DNA of 64,000 bases from Haloferax marinisediminis (GTDB lineage Archaea > Halobacteriota > Halobacteria > Halobacteriales > Haloferacaceae). The stretch lies in the NCBI RefSeq assembly GCF_009674585.1, contig NZ_WKJP01000004.1, positions 218,782 to 282,781 on the forward strand. The letters run 5' to 3'. The translations under genes and the position numbers were made by a program. How positions within the stretch are numbered: the stretch's first letter is position 1; each line of letters begins with the position of its first letter. Positions 46,871 to 55,318 of the stretch are shown here, one piece after another. Below the pieces are notes generated by a model. That model was not told the DNA's origin, ran no database searches, and saw only the letters and a program-made list of their open reading frames with translations.

Positions 46871-48201
46871 TGCAGTCCGCGAAGTTGCTCGGCCAACCAA
46901 TCGACGGTCTCTTCGGGTGTGAGTCCGCCCACGAGAAGTTGGTCTGCCGCCTGTCCGAAGAGTTGTTCACCGTACGCGTCAGCCGCAACGATGTTTGGAG
47001 CACCGTCGTCACCGGTGGCAAGAACGGTCGTGAACGCGTCCCAGTTGTTTCGGACAAGCTCGATCACTTCTGGGTACTGCTGGATGACCTCGTTTTCGGT
47101 CACTTCGGGTGCGTCGAGTTGCTCTCTCGTCGGCGGGAACTGGAACAATGGTGCCGACAGGACGAAGTCGTAGAATCGAGACGACTGCGTGAAGAAGTCG
47201 ACGAACGCCTGTGCACCTTCAGTGTTCTGTCCATCGTTTCGAACGAGGTGGCCTTCCATGTATGCCCACCACTTGTCTTGGTCGCCACCTTCTGGCACCG
47301 GGAACCCCATAGGACTGAGTTTTTCCACGAGGTCCGGTCGGTTCCCCTCGATCGTCAAGATTGGAAGCCCACCAACACTGGCTATGGCTGCGGCGTTTTC
47401 CTGCTGAAGGGCTCCAATAGCATCTCCCCATCCCCATCCAGAGCCGTTTGGAGAATGCTCTGCCATCGCCTGTACCCACTCGAACGTCTCGATTGCAGCC
47501 TCTCGATTTCCGTCGCCGTCGAGTGTAACCTCGATTCCATCGGACGGACCACTGTAGATATCGACATCGTTCTGCCAGAGATACTGCGTCATCTGGGTGT
47601 CTGCGTTGTTCGTCTGTCCAGACTGGATGACGTACCCCTCCATCGACTCGTTCGAAGACACATCACCCGCAGCCTCAACCCATTCACTCCACGAAGACGG
47701 TCGCTCAGTGTAGATGTCGTTTCGGTACCATGCCATCAGTGGCTCGACCATTGCGGCTGCGAAATACGAATCGCCACCGACGTTAACCGGATCTGGAAGG
47801 TCGTTATCCTGGACTGCACTCGTGACAGGAGCGAGGACTCCGTCTCGTTGGAGCCGGTATGCGTCTGTCGAGGTGTCGAACAGAAGGTCCGGGGGGTTGC
47901 CTGCTGCGACCATCTTCTGCATCTCTGCGTCGGATGAGGTACCCTTCGCTGTGTAAATCATCTCGACTGTGTATCCGGTCTCTTCTTCGAATTCGGCGAT
48001 GATTTCGTCCATGACCTCCTTGGAGTCACCGCGGTCCGTCAGGTATCGAATCGGTTTGTTCGAACCACCAGAATCTCCCCCACCGAGGCAGCCTGCTGTT
48101 GCAACTGCTGCAGCACTCCCAACAGCCGTTAGGAATCCACGACGCGACGACCCTCGACCCTTCTCCGTCCGACCACCTTGCGATTGTTTCTCATCGTTCA
48201 T
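46867..48201 (-). CDS. Extracellular solute-binding protein, Tat lipoprotein
   Basis: A 444-aa substrate-capture protein of the family 1 (CUT1) type. SSRRGFLTAVGSAAAVATAGCLGGG (about 18-42) is a Tat signal with lipobox TAGC, then GSNKPIRYLTDRGDSKEVMDEIIAEFEEETGYTVEM starts the mature lobe and ADGNPPDLLFDTSTDA-like AAGNPPDLLFDTSTDA follows. I start at the ATG at 48201; five residues upstream are unlikely. It is first in the importer operon. Family 1 proteins mostly bind sugars or polyols, yet the operon enzymes point to an organic acid, so the ligand is open. Confidence 0.9.
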   Translation of the reverse strand: MNDEKQSQGGRTEKGRGSSRRGFLTAVGSAAAVATAGCLGGGDSGGSNKPIRYLTDRGDSKEVMDEIIAEFEEETGYTVEMIYTAKGTSSDAEMQKMVAAGNPPDLLFDTSTDAYRLQRDGVLAPVTSAVQDNDLPDPVNVGGDSYFAAAMVEPLMAWYRNDIYTERPSSWSEWVEAAGDVSSNESMEGYVIQSGQTNNADTQMTQYLWQNDVDIYSGPSDGIEVTLDGDGNREAAIETFEWVQAMAEHSPNGSGWGWGDAIGALQQENAAAIASVGGLPILTIEGNRPDLVEKLSPMGFPVPEGGDQDKWWAYMEGHLVRNDGQNTEGAQAFVDFFTQSSRFYDFVLSAPLFQFPPTREQLDAPEVTENEVIQQYPEVIELVRNNWDAFTTVLATGDDGAPNIVAADAYGEQLFGQAADQLLVGGLTPEETVDWLAEQLRGLQ

Positions 48202-48358
48202 GGTAATTGCGAACACATCTACTCTCCTATTGGTGACGGCAATGGTGCCTACCCCTGTTGGCTCTTTAAATAGAGATTACATACTCACTCAAGGTATATG
48301 CAGAATTTAAGGAATATAGGTAATCTGTGCAGACAAATCGTGTCGCACCCAGTGGTTT
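48202..48358 (-). promoter_or_regulatory. Promoter region of importer operon with inverted repeat
   Basis: On the minus strand TCTATTTAAAGAGC (48262-48275) is a TATA-type box about 60-75 nt before the binding-protein ATG. AGATTAC at 48274-48280 and GTAATCT at 48320-48326 form a 7-bp inverted repeat 39 nt apart that overlaps or lies upstream of this box. It may bind the HTH_10 regulator encoded next door; this is inference from position. Confidence 0.4.
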
Positions 48359-48991
48359 CTAACTGGGATTCGTCGGAGTGGAAGCGTCAGCTAGCGCATC
48401 TGTGAGCAGTTTCTTTTCGGCTCTTCGGAGGTGTTCTAACACCGTTGGACGGCTTAAATCAAATTCAGCGGCGATCATCTCGACACTGATTCCTCGTGGC
48501 CAATCGTAGTACCCCTGCTCAAGCGCATAGCCCACGACTTCTGCCTGCCGCTTCGAGAGTCGTGTTGATGGCCCAGAGAACGGCTTCAATTTCCGAAGTT
48601 CGACAGACCCGAGAGACCGAAGGCCGTTGATAATGGCTTTGAGGTCCGCCCGCCGAAAGACGACGACGTCGAAGACACGTGTTCTCCCGTAGAACTGGCT
48701 CATCTTCTGGAGCATGCCGTGATTCTCACGAATTATCGGAAGCGCGCCAGACGAACGTTTCGTAATCAGTAATTGGTCGTCCCCAACACGTTCGACGTCG
48801 CGCACGACGTCACTTGCATTCAACGTCTCTGCCATCTCGTTACGCTCTGCTCCAGCGTCTATGACGAACCGAATATCTGTCTCCCCGAGAACCTCGCAGT
48901 TTGTCACGACGAATGGTTCATTAGCGTGTTCACTCACGTGGGAGAGGATGTAGTCCTCGTCTAGTTCCAATACAATTGTGGCTCGAAGCAC
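48359..48991 (-). CDS. HTH_10 (bacterio-opsin activator type) regulator
   Basis: A 210-aa transcription factor. The C-terminal HTH_10 domain (about 142-200) reads LSKRQAEVVGYALEQGYYDWPRG, ISVEMIAAEFDLSRPTVLEHLRRAEKKLL; the N-terminal 140 residues are the GAF-like ligand-sensing region common in this haloarchaeal family. It lies directly upstream of the importer operon on the same strand, so it is the best candidate regulator for it. Confidence 0.87.
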   Translation of the reverse strand: MLRATIVLELDEDYILSHVSEHANEPFVVTNCEVLGETDIRFVIDAGAERNEMAETLNASDVVRDVERVGDDQLLITKRSSGALPIIRENHGMLQKMSQFYGRTRVFDVVVFRRADLKAIINGLRSLGSVELRKLKPFSGPSTRLSKRQAEVVGYALEQGYYDWPRGISVEMIAAEFDLSRPTVLEHLRRAEKKLLTDALADASTPTNPS

Positions 48992-49326
48992 TGTTCTATT
49001 GACCCCCCTGTGTGATATCTCGGTTGGGAAGTTCGCGTTGGACCACGATTACCGGTTCAGTATGTTTACTCTATAATAGGCGTATCTCTTGGGACTACTC
49101 CTGACACGGCAGGCGATGGTACTTGGGCGATGGCAAAGCCAGTTTGTGCCACCTTGGACAGCCATGGTTGGGTGAGTCAACACGCCCTCATCGTCGCCAC
49201 GAAGAGCATACAAATACCCTCTCATCGTGGGGGTAAACGTTGATCTCAACGTAAGGTACCCTCGTTCCCTTCGAAGTGGCTTGTCTACAACCTCGGACAA
49301 CCGGACTACAGTCGGATGACGACCGA

Positions 49327-49913
49327 TACACCCGTGACAAAATTCGGTACTATTCTACACCCCTGAAATCGTGGAGATATCATATCTCAACCCCTACACC
49401 CTTGGTCTACGGGGGTGTACACCCATGCCGGTTCCCCGCAAGGGTGTACTCGGTTGCAACTGCTCGGGGGTGTACGCGAGTCCCATTTGAGCACTCGTTT
49501 TCCATTGACAATCGATTCGATTTGCTCGAAAACAGCCCAGAGAACACTCCAATGTGCAGAACTCCACATGTTGATCCACAATTGAGATGCCTGTTGGGGG
49601 GTTCAATACGGCGAACTCACGGCCAGAAGATATTGCTAATACCCAGTACACCCTGCCGTTAGTGGGGTGTATCGGCCGATTAGGAATGCTACTGAGAGCC
49701 GGTTGAGGGCGGTTTGACGACTACTCACAGTACTTGTTCGACAACCCGGCTTTTTCGTGTTATCAATCGCTCACATACCTCTCGAGTCTGTTCTCGACAT
49801 GATGTTGGTGTTGGCAGAGCCACGTCCAGGTTGTGTGGTACTCAGCAGAGTTCGAATATCTCAGTTTACGCCGTTAATATCGCACAGATGTTGCGGGAGA
49901 TTCCACGGGTGTA
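49327..49913. repeat. Box-array locus B (TACACCC / GGGTGTA)
   Basis: Non-coding array paralogous to locus A. Boxes: TACACCC at 49327-49333 and 49356-49362, a 25-bp inverted repeat at 49395-49419 (11-nt spacer reading TTGGTCTACGG), GGGTGTA at 49442-49448 and 49468-49474, a second inverted repeat with 11-nt spacer at 49647-49671, and GGGTGTA at 49907-49913. Offsets from the first inverted repeat are -68, -39, 0, +47, +73, +252, +512. Bases next to boxes match locus A (CCCGCA before the +47 box, CCCAGTACACCC at the second repeat, TTGCGGG before the last box). Confidence 0.85.
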
Positions 49914-50010
49914 CAGAACGGATTCGAACGGTGATAGGACAGGTTCGACTGGTTTCAAGGAAAGAACCTCAACAGAGACGAGAAACCTGACCAGTCCTGA
50001 TTAACCTACA

Positions 50011-50070
50011 GGCTCTGTTGAAATCTCTCAGGTTTTGACAGAAATCGCGTGCTGAATAGAGAGGGTGTGT
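50011..50070 (+). mobile_element. IS end remnant
   Basis: GGCTCTGTTGAAAT at 50011-50024 is identical to the terminal repeat at 19887-19900. It is followed by CTCTCAGG and GCGTGCTGAATA, the subterminal region that recurs (reverse orientation) at 50703, 51354 and 52749. No transposase reading frame follows, so only an end is left. Confidence 0.6.
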
Positions 50071-50137
50071 TCCGCAAACGGATGTTGTTTGTTTCACAAC
50101 CCCAACGGCGAAACACCAGTGAGGTAGGTGTGCGAAC

Positions 50138-50602
50138 CTATCGGTCGGTGACTGAACACATTCCGTCGTAGTGTCGGTCACAGCCGTTTCCGAGAGATAT
50201 CCCAAGGTCGCCCTCTCCATGATACATCGCATCTGCAGTTACACAGTCGACGTCCGAGTTCCATGACGCAGCAAATTCGGTGAGGGACTCTTCAACCCAA
50301 TCGTTGTCGTCAACTCGGGCGAGAACGGTGTAGTCACCCGACTTACTCCCCCAAGTACACTCGGCGACCGCTCCGTGGACGTGATTGTCCTCTTTTGGTT
50401 GGATTACATGAGTCGAATCGTGGACTTGTGTGTCGCCTCGTTCTACTCGTAGTTCGAATTGATGCACGTCGCTATCGAGATTGTGAGCCCCGAACCAACC
50501 GAGTTGAACCGACTCGTCGAGTCGGTCAGTGACCGTCGTGAGACATCCTGCACTAAGCGTAGCTGTCGCACCGAGGGAGGCAAGGAGGGCACGTCGACGC
50601 AT
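50138..50602 (-). CDS. Small Tat lipoprotein, paralogue of the broken gene at 55.3 kb
   Basis: A 154-aa exported protein. RRRALLASLGATATLSAGCL is a Tat signal with lipobox SAGC. The mature part has LGWFGAHNLDSDVHQFELRV, HGAVAECTWGSKSGDY and paired Cys residues near the end (CVTADAMYH, NGCDRHYDGMCS), suggesting a disulphide-stabilised extracellular domain. Every one of these elements has a counterpart at 55319-55806. The start at 50602 fits the signal; upstream codons do not. Family not recognised. Confidence 0.75.
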   Translation of the reverse strand: MRRRALLASLGATATLSAGCLTTVTDRLDESVQLGWFGAHNLDSDVHQFELRVERGDTQVHDSTHVIQPKEDNHVHGAVAECTWGSKSGDYTVLARVDDNDWVEESLTEFAASWNSDVDCVTADAMYHGEGDLGISLGNGCDRHYDGMCSVTDR

Positions 50603-50702
50603 ACGACTCTGGTGTAACTTCGGGGACAAAAAAATTCGGAAGACAGCCACAGTAGCGTTCGGTAGTGCTTCTATTCCAAACATCGATACCGGCAGAGTCG
50701 AG

Positions 50703-50729
50703 TGACCGACTCGCGCCCTGTATGCAGCA
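50703..50729. repeat. Dispersed 27-bp element, copy 1
   Basis: Begins TGACCGACTCGCGCC and ends CAGCA. Flanking bases on the far side (CCTCAGG in reverse) resemble the IS end at 50011. It lies about 100 nt upstream of the lipoprotein start at 50602. Confidence 0.65.
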
Positions 50730-50849
50730 AGGCCACAGAAACCTACCTGAGGACTGTCAGAAGCGACGTGCAACACTCAGAGAGTGAGTTCAGCAAGCGA
50801 AGGTCTCGACCTTGGTTACAGATAGCGAATAGTTCCCTGATTTTCCCCT

Positions 50850-51311
50850 CTACTCTACCGTTGTCAGTCGGGGTTCGTCGTAGAAATTCACAGAGAGTCT
50901 GTAAAATCCGGTGTAGGTGACTGTGTATTCGATGTAAGGCTTGTCATGGACTTCTTTTGTTCTGAGATTTAACACGTCGTCCAGCGTCAGAGCGACCTGT
51001 TCACCGTCTGCCGATGTAACTCGAATCCCGTACCGTGCTTTTTCATCCATCCACGGTTCTTCAACCACCTTTGAGGAGTCGCCGTCGTCAGCGTCTAGCG
51101 CACTGAGTGAAACGGTTGTTTCGTATATCGGTTCAGTTCCATCCAGTATCTCTACTGTGAACTCAATTGCTTCGTCTACGGCGTTGTCTGTGAAGATACC
51201 GTCTAGTTGGTATTTGACGAAGGGTTCTTCCAACTTTTCGAAGGTGTTACACCCAGCAAAAGATGATATCCCGGCTACGGAAGCAGTTCCAAGGAAGGCG
51301 CGGCGGTTCAT
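50850..51311 (-). CDS. Small Tat lipoprotein, unknown family
   Basis: A 153-aa exported protein. NRRAFLGTASVAGISSFAGC is a Tat signal with lipobox FAGC at about residue 21. The mature part is acidic with several beta-strand-like segments (EAIEFTVEILDGTEPIYETTVSL, YIEYTVTYTGFYRLSVNFYDE). It looks like a small extracellular beta domain. I do not recognise it. The repeat at 51354 lies 43 nt upstream. Confidence 0.7.
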   Translation of the reverse strand: MNRRAFLGTASVAGISSFAGCNTFEKLEEPFVKYQLDGIFTDNAVDEAIEFTVEILDGTEPIYETTVSLSALDADDGDSSKVVEEPWMDEKARYGIRVTSADGEQVALTLDDVLNLRTKEVHDKPYIEYTVTYTGFYRLSVNFYDEPRLTTVE

Positions 51312-51353
51312 ATTGTTCGGTATTGTCTACTGAGTGTGAATTTTTCCATCGCC

Positions 51354-51380
51354 TGACCGACTTGCGCCTTGTATTCAGCA
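51354..51380. repeat. Dispersed 27-bp element, copy 2
   Basis: Matches copy 1 at 24 of 27 positions (TGACCGACTTGCGCC then TTGTATTCAGCA) in the same orientation, upstream of the lipoprotein gene starting at 51311. Confidence 0.65.
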
Positions 51381-51574
51381 CGGCTCGTTCTAACTACTCA
51401 GCTTCTGTCAGGAAGCCGCGACCGACTCAGAGGATATTCAACAATTCTCTATCAGTTGAATTGACCACTCTGCACTGAATCGGCCACGTTGAACGACTGT
51501 GTCTTGTTCGTCGTCTTCGTTTTCTCGATGGAACGACCTCATGCTGAGCCAGAATGGAGAGCAGTTGGTCGGCA

Positions 51575-51937
51575 CTATAGTTCCATTGGTGTATTGAGTG
51601 AGGGGTCGGCACCGAGGATCGTAGACAGGGTTGGTTGCACCTGTTCGAGTTGTTCGGTTGGTTCCACGAACTGTCGCTCTGGATCATAGTTTATGACCCC
51701 TCCCGAGGCCAACTTTGGGAGGTGGATGTGATGTAACGAGAGGCGAACCTTTGTTATCACGTCCTCAGGCGCCTCAGTACTGGTCGCCTGATGATTGTAC
51801 TTGTGGACGGTCTCAGCGAGGTCATCCAGCGTCAACGACCGCTGTTCTTCTGTGAGCACCGCAAGCACGATTCGACGATATTGGTGTTGACACAGGCCAA
51901 GTACCGAGTCGAAGGCAATCGGGTGCTCAGTCATCAT
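51575..51937 (-). CDS. Winged-helix (DUF7344-like) regulator
   Basis: A 120-aa protein with a winged-helix core: FDSVLGLCQHQYRRIVLAVLTEEQRSLTLDDLAETV (about 9-44), LSLHHIHLPKLASGGVINYD (about 67-86, recognition helix and wing). This is the DUF7344 pattern of small haloarchaeal DNA-binding proteins, whose targets are mostly unknown. A second ATG one codon downstream is equally possible. Confidence 0.78.
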   Translation of the reverse strand: MMTEHPIAFDSVLGLCQHQYRRIVLAVLTEEQRSLTLDDLAETVHKYNHQATSTEAPEDVITKVRLSLHHIHLPKLASGGVINYDPERQFVEPTEQLEQVQPTLSTILGADPSLNTPMEL

Positions 51938-52005
51938 GCCGAGTGAAGGTCCCGGTCTGACTTCACAATAGGGTTTTAGTATACAAAACGTTTTTAACCG
52001 ATTGG

Positions 52006-52662
52006 TCAGGGTTGGACTGTGATGGCGGAGAGCGTATTCCCGAGGACATGCTTGATTCCGCGTCGGAGGCGGGAGGCGACAGCCTGCTGTGAGATACCGA
52101 GTTCCTCGCCGAGCTCTGCCATCGTGACCTCCCGCGGAGACTCGAAGTAGCCACGCTCGTAGGCGAGGACTAGTGCCTCTAGCTGGGTGTCAGTAAGGAC
52201 GGATTCAGTCGCCGTCTCAACCGGTGTGAGCGCGTGCAACGCCGTCAGCGTGATAGGAATGTCCAGTTCTCGACAGCGTCGTTGAAAGTCTGCGATGTCG
52301 CTTTGTTGGTCGCCGCGAATCTCGAACGTCCATTGCTGTTTTGTGCCAATGGCCTCGATGAGCGGCACCTCTATCTCCGTCAATATGGTTAGCACGTCTT
52401 CGTACTCCAACGTCCACTCAACGCGTAACAGGTACTCGTCGTCAACAGAGTCAACGAGACGAATATCCTTCACGCCCGGGTGTTCGGTGAATGCACTCTC
52501 GATGTCGTTGACTTCGGTTCCCCGTACCCAGAAGTAGGGAATCACCACGTCCCGAGCGGGGATAATTCGTTCCAGCTCGACTGTCACGTTCGGCAGTTGA
52601 TTGAACACTGTCCCTAAGGGGAACTGGTCTGACGGAATCGTAAACGTAGCCTCGGTAGCCAT
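52006..52662 (-). CDS. HTH_10 (bacterio-opsin activator type) regulator
   Basis: A 218-aa transcription factor. The C-terminal HTH_10 domain reads LTDTQLEALVLAYERGYFESPREVTMAELGEELGISQQAVASRLRRGIKHVL (about 154-205); the N-terminal region is the usual sensor half. I start at the ATG at 52662, MATEATFTIPSD, the family start. The 27-bp element copy 3 lies 87 nt upstream. Target genes are unknown. Confidence 0.85.
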   Translation of the reverse strand: MATEATFTIPSDQFPLGTVFNQLPNVTVELERIIPARDVVIPYFWVRGTEVNDIESAFTEHPGVKDIRLVDSVDDEYLLRVEWTLEYEDVLTILTEIEVPLIEAIGTKQQWTFEIRGDQQSDIADFQRRCRELDIPITLTALHALTPVETATESVLTDTQLEALVLAYERGYFESPREVTMAELGEELGISQQAVASRLRRGIKHVLGNTLSAITVQP

Positions 52663-52748
52663 CGTATGTTCCGTGGACTTCCAACTGTAAAGATTTGCCA
52701 CTGAACAACTACTATTCTCGTGGTTCCTCTGTGTCCAAAGTGTTCGAA

Positions 52749-52775
52749 TGACCGACTCGCGCCCTGCGTTCAGCA
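52749..52775. repeat. Dispersed 27-bp element, copy 3
   Basis: Matches copy 1 in the first 18 positions, TGACCGACTCGCGCCCTG, and again in the CAGCA end. It has the same orientation as the other two and is upstream of the HTH_10 gene. Confidence 0.65.
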
Positions 52776-52934
52776 CGGTCTCAGAACCCGATCACTGATT
52801 GAGGAGTACAATAACGCGAATCTACATTTTTACACTCCACGGCGCCAGTTTCCACACCGATTACAACTCACGGATTGTCTGCTCACCTCGGGTGAGTCCG
52901 CGAGTGTTATCACTCGTCTCCCAAACCCTCCACC

Positions 52935-53810
52935 ATGAAGATTGCAGTCACGGGCGGCCGTGGTCAAACCGGGCGCTGGGTCGTCGACCGACTCGTCGAA
53001 GACCACACCGTTACGTGCTTCGACCGGGACCACCCCGGGAATGATGGGCACCCAGAAGTCGACTATCGAGCGGTGGACCTCACAGACCAAGGCAGTGTCT
53101 TCGACGTCCTCACCGACCTCGAACCGGACGCTGTCGTCCACTGGGCCGCGATACCCGCCGCCGGAATCAGACCTGGTGTAGACACCTACCGAAACAACAC
53201 ACTGGCAGCACACAGTGTTCTGACCGCTGCCGGTCGTATCGGGGCGCGTGTCGTACAGGCCTCCTCGGACGGGGCGTACGGGTTCTTCTTCGCCGACGAG
53301 ACACCAGTTCCGGACGAACTCCCAATCAGCGAGTCTCACGCACTCCGCCCAGAAGACGACTACGGGCTCTCGAAAATCGTGACCGAAGAGATTGGCAAGA
53401 CGATTGCACGACGCGACGATGTCTCAGTGGCGTCAATCCGGCCATCGTGGATTCAGATCCCAGGTGAGTACCCGTGCCGAGACGACGAGTACACGTCGAA
53501 CCTCGCTGCTGGTGCTGGAAACTACTGGTCGTACGTAGACGTGCGAGATGTTGCCGATATGGTCGAAGCCGCACTCACGAGCGACCTGACCGGGCACGAA
53601 GCGTTCAACTGCGTCGCCCCGGACAACGCACTCGGTCGCCCGCTCCGTGAACTGATGACTGAGTTCTACGGGACTGTCCCGGAGAACTGCGCTGTCGAGG
53701 GTGACGCGTCGGCGTACGATACCACAAAAGCCAGCAAACTCCTCGACTGGGAGCCGACACGGTCGTGGCGAACTGCCGCGACCGAGACCGTCCCGACACC
53801 ACAGGTCTGA
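52935..53810 (+). CDS. NAD-dependent epimerase/dehydratase (extended SDR)
   Basis: A 291-aa Rossmann-fold enzyme. IAVTGGRGQTGRWV (about 3-16) is the GxxGxxG cofactor loop, SSDGAYG holds the catalytic Ser and YGLSK (about 141-145) the Tyr/Lys pair. DVRDVADMVEAAL is the usual C-terminal element. It should epimerise, dehydrate or oxidise a nucleotide sugar or free sugar; which one is not readable. It is divergent from the HTH_10 gene and convergent with an amidase. Confidence 0.87.
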   Translation: MKIAVTGGRGQTGRWVVDRLVEDHTVTCFDRDHPGNDGHPEVDYRAVDLTDQGSVFDVLTDLEPDAVVHWAAIPAAGIRPGVDTYRNNTLAAHSVLTAAGRIGARVVQASSDGAYGFFFADETPVPDELPISESHALRPEDDYGLSKIVTEEIGKTIARRDDVSVASIRPSWIQIPGEYPCRDDEYTSNLAAGAGNYWSYVDVRDVADMVEAALTSDLTGHEAFNCVAPDNALGRPLRELMTEFYGTVPENCAVEGDASAYDTTKASKLLDWEPTRSWRTAATETVPTPQV

Positions 53811-53907
53811 CCTCGCCGCCATTGCGTCGGGGATTTTCCGGTCTCACCGAAACAGTTCACGTCAGCGGTCGGGATTCGAAGTGGAGGCTGTCAAAATTGG
53901 GAGAGAG

Positions 53908-55200
53908 TTACGTGAGCGCCGAAGCCAATGCGTGTGACCAATCGAGAAGTCGCTCGTCAGCGCCAAACGGCGCTGCACACTGAACGCCGAGTGGGAGCCC
54001 ATCCGCGGACGTGGTACCGGGGAGTGCGATAGTTGGAAGTCCAGAGTGTGTCCACGGGAGATTCATCACAGGGTCACCAGTCGAATCGATTCCCGTTGGC
54101 GCAGGACCCGGTGCCGAGGGAGCAATCCAGAGGTCGACCCCAGCGTCGTTCATCGCTGTTTCGAAGCGTTCGCGCAGCTCGAGCCTGCTCTGGCGACCAC
54201 GTGCGAGCGCTTTCGTTGGAATCGTTCGACCCTCCTCGATGAGTTTCCGTGTCGTCTCTGAGTACTCGTCACCATACGCTTCGTACCACGCTTCGTGTGC
54301 AAGCGCCAGTTCGGCGGCGTTCAGCCGTTCGTGACGCTCGTTTATCGACTCGATGTCCTCGAGGATTGGGACATCGACCACGTCGAAGCCAGCGTCTCGA
54401 AGCAGTTCGAGGTGTGTTTCGAAGCCCTGGCGGCCCTCGTCACTGGCCTGGTCGAGATACGCCCCTTCAGGGACGCCAAGAACTGGTTTTTCACGCTGAG
54501 AGGGTAACTGACGCCAGTTATCACAGAGACACGCTGCTGCGAGTTCGGCGCCCTCAGTATCCTGCGTAAAGAATCCGACGTGGTCGACTGACTCTGAGAA
54601 TGGAATGACACCAGAGATTGGAATACGGCCATAACTTGGTTTGTATCCGACGACGCCACAGAACGCTGCAGGCCTGATGACAGACCCAACTGTCTGTGTC
54701 CCGAATGCGAACGGACAGAGTCCCGCTGCAACTGCAGCAGCGGAACCACTGCTCGACCCACCGGGTGTGTGCGCTGTGTCGTGTGGGTTTCGAGTTGGTC
54801 CCGGTTCGAAGTACGCAAACTCCGTCGTGACCGTCTTGCCGAGTACGAGTGCTCCGGCGTCTCGCATGCGCTGGACTGCTTCGCCCTGTTGGCCGGTCAA
54901 GACATCGGGCGGGAGTGCCGACCCCGCATGAGTCGGCAGTCCATCGACGTGGAATATATCCTTCACACCGATTGGGACGCCGTACAATGGTGGTCGGTCT
55001 GCAGGGTTCGGAAATCGCGCTTCGAGTTCGTCTGCATCACTCAGGACCCGTTCCCAGCGTCCGTCTTCCGGGACGAACGACTCGATCTGGGGTTCCAACT
55101 CGTCGAACCGTTTCCTGAGTCTCTCGACGTAGTCTGCGACAGTTAGTTGGCCATATCTGAGCTCAGTAATTGCGTTTCCAAGGGGTTCGGAGTATACCAT
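53908..55200 (-). CDS. Amidase-signature enzyme
   Basis: A 430-aa amidohydrolase. GVPIGVKDIFHVDG (about 74-87) carries the catalytic Lys, GGSSSGSAAAVAAG (about 147-160) the central Ser and GSVIRPAAFCG (about 172-182) the nucleophile Ser, completing the Ser-Ser-Lys triad. It ends with LPLGVQCAAPFGADERLL, the normal closing motif. It is too divergent and isolated to be GatA. The likely role is hydrolysis of an amide or urea derivative. Confidence 0.9.
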   Translation of the reverse strand: MVYSEPLGNAITELRYGQLTVADYVERLRKRFDELEPQIESFVPEDGRWERVLSDADELEARFPNPADRPPLYGVPIGVKDIFHVDGLPTHAGSALPPDVLTGQQGEAVQRMRDAGALVLGKTVTTEFAYFEPGPTRNPHDTAHTPGGSSSGSAAAVAAGLCPFAFGTQTVGSVIRPAAFCGVVGYKPSYGRIPISGVIPFSESVDHVGFFTQDTEGAELAAACLCDNWRQLPSQREKPVLGVPEGAYLDQASDEGRQGFETHLELLRDAGFDVVDVPILEDIESINERHERLNAAELALAHEAWYEAYGDEYSETTRKLIEEGRTIPTKALARGRQSRLELRERFETAMNDAGVDLWIAPSAPGPAPTGIDSTGDPVMNLPWTHSGLPTIALPGTTSADGLPLGVQCAAPFGADERLLDWSHALASALT

Positions 55201-55318
55201 AATCAGTCACTGTTTCCTCGGTATTCGAGCCACGTGGTAGTGACAATTTCGGCGTGTTGGATATCGAGGACGGGCTCTGGAGGAACACACCGAACTCTGA
55301 GTCAGGTTCTTCCGGGGT

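Larger units (their letters stand above)
48992..50137. other. Gene-free region containing locus B and an IS end
   Basis: About 1.15 kb without a credible gene. It contains the box array of locus B (49327-49913) and an IS terminal repeat at 50011-50024. Remaining open stretches are short and not family-like. Confidence 0.55.

Noticed and set aside
46870..47937. 355-codon plus-strand open frame
   Set aside because: Antisense to the solute-binding protein gene, whose Tat signal, lipobox and operon overlaps are convincing.
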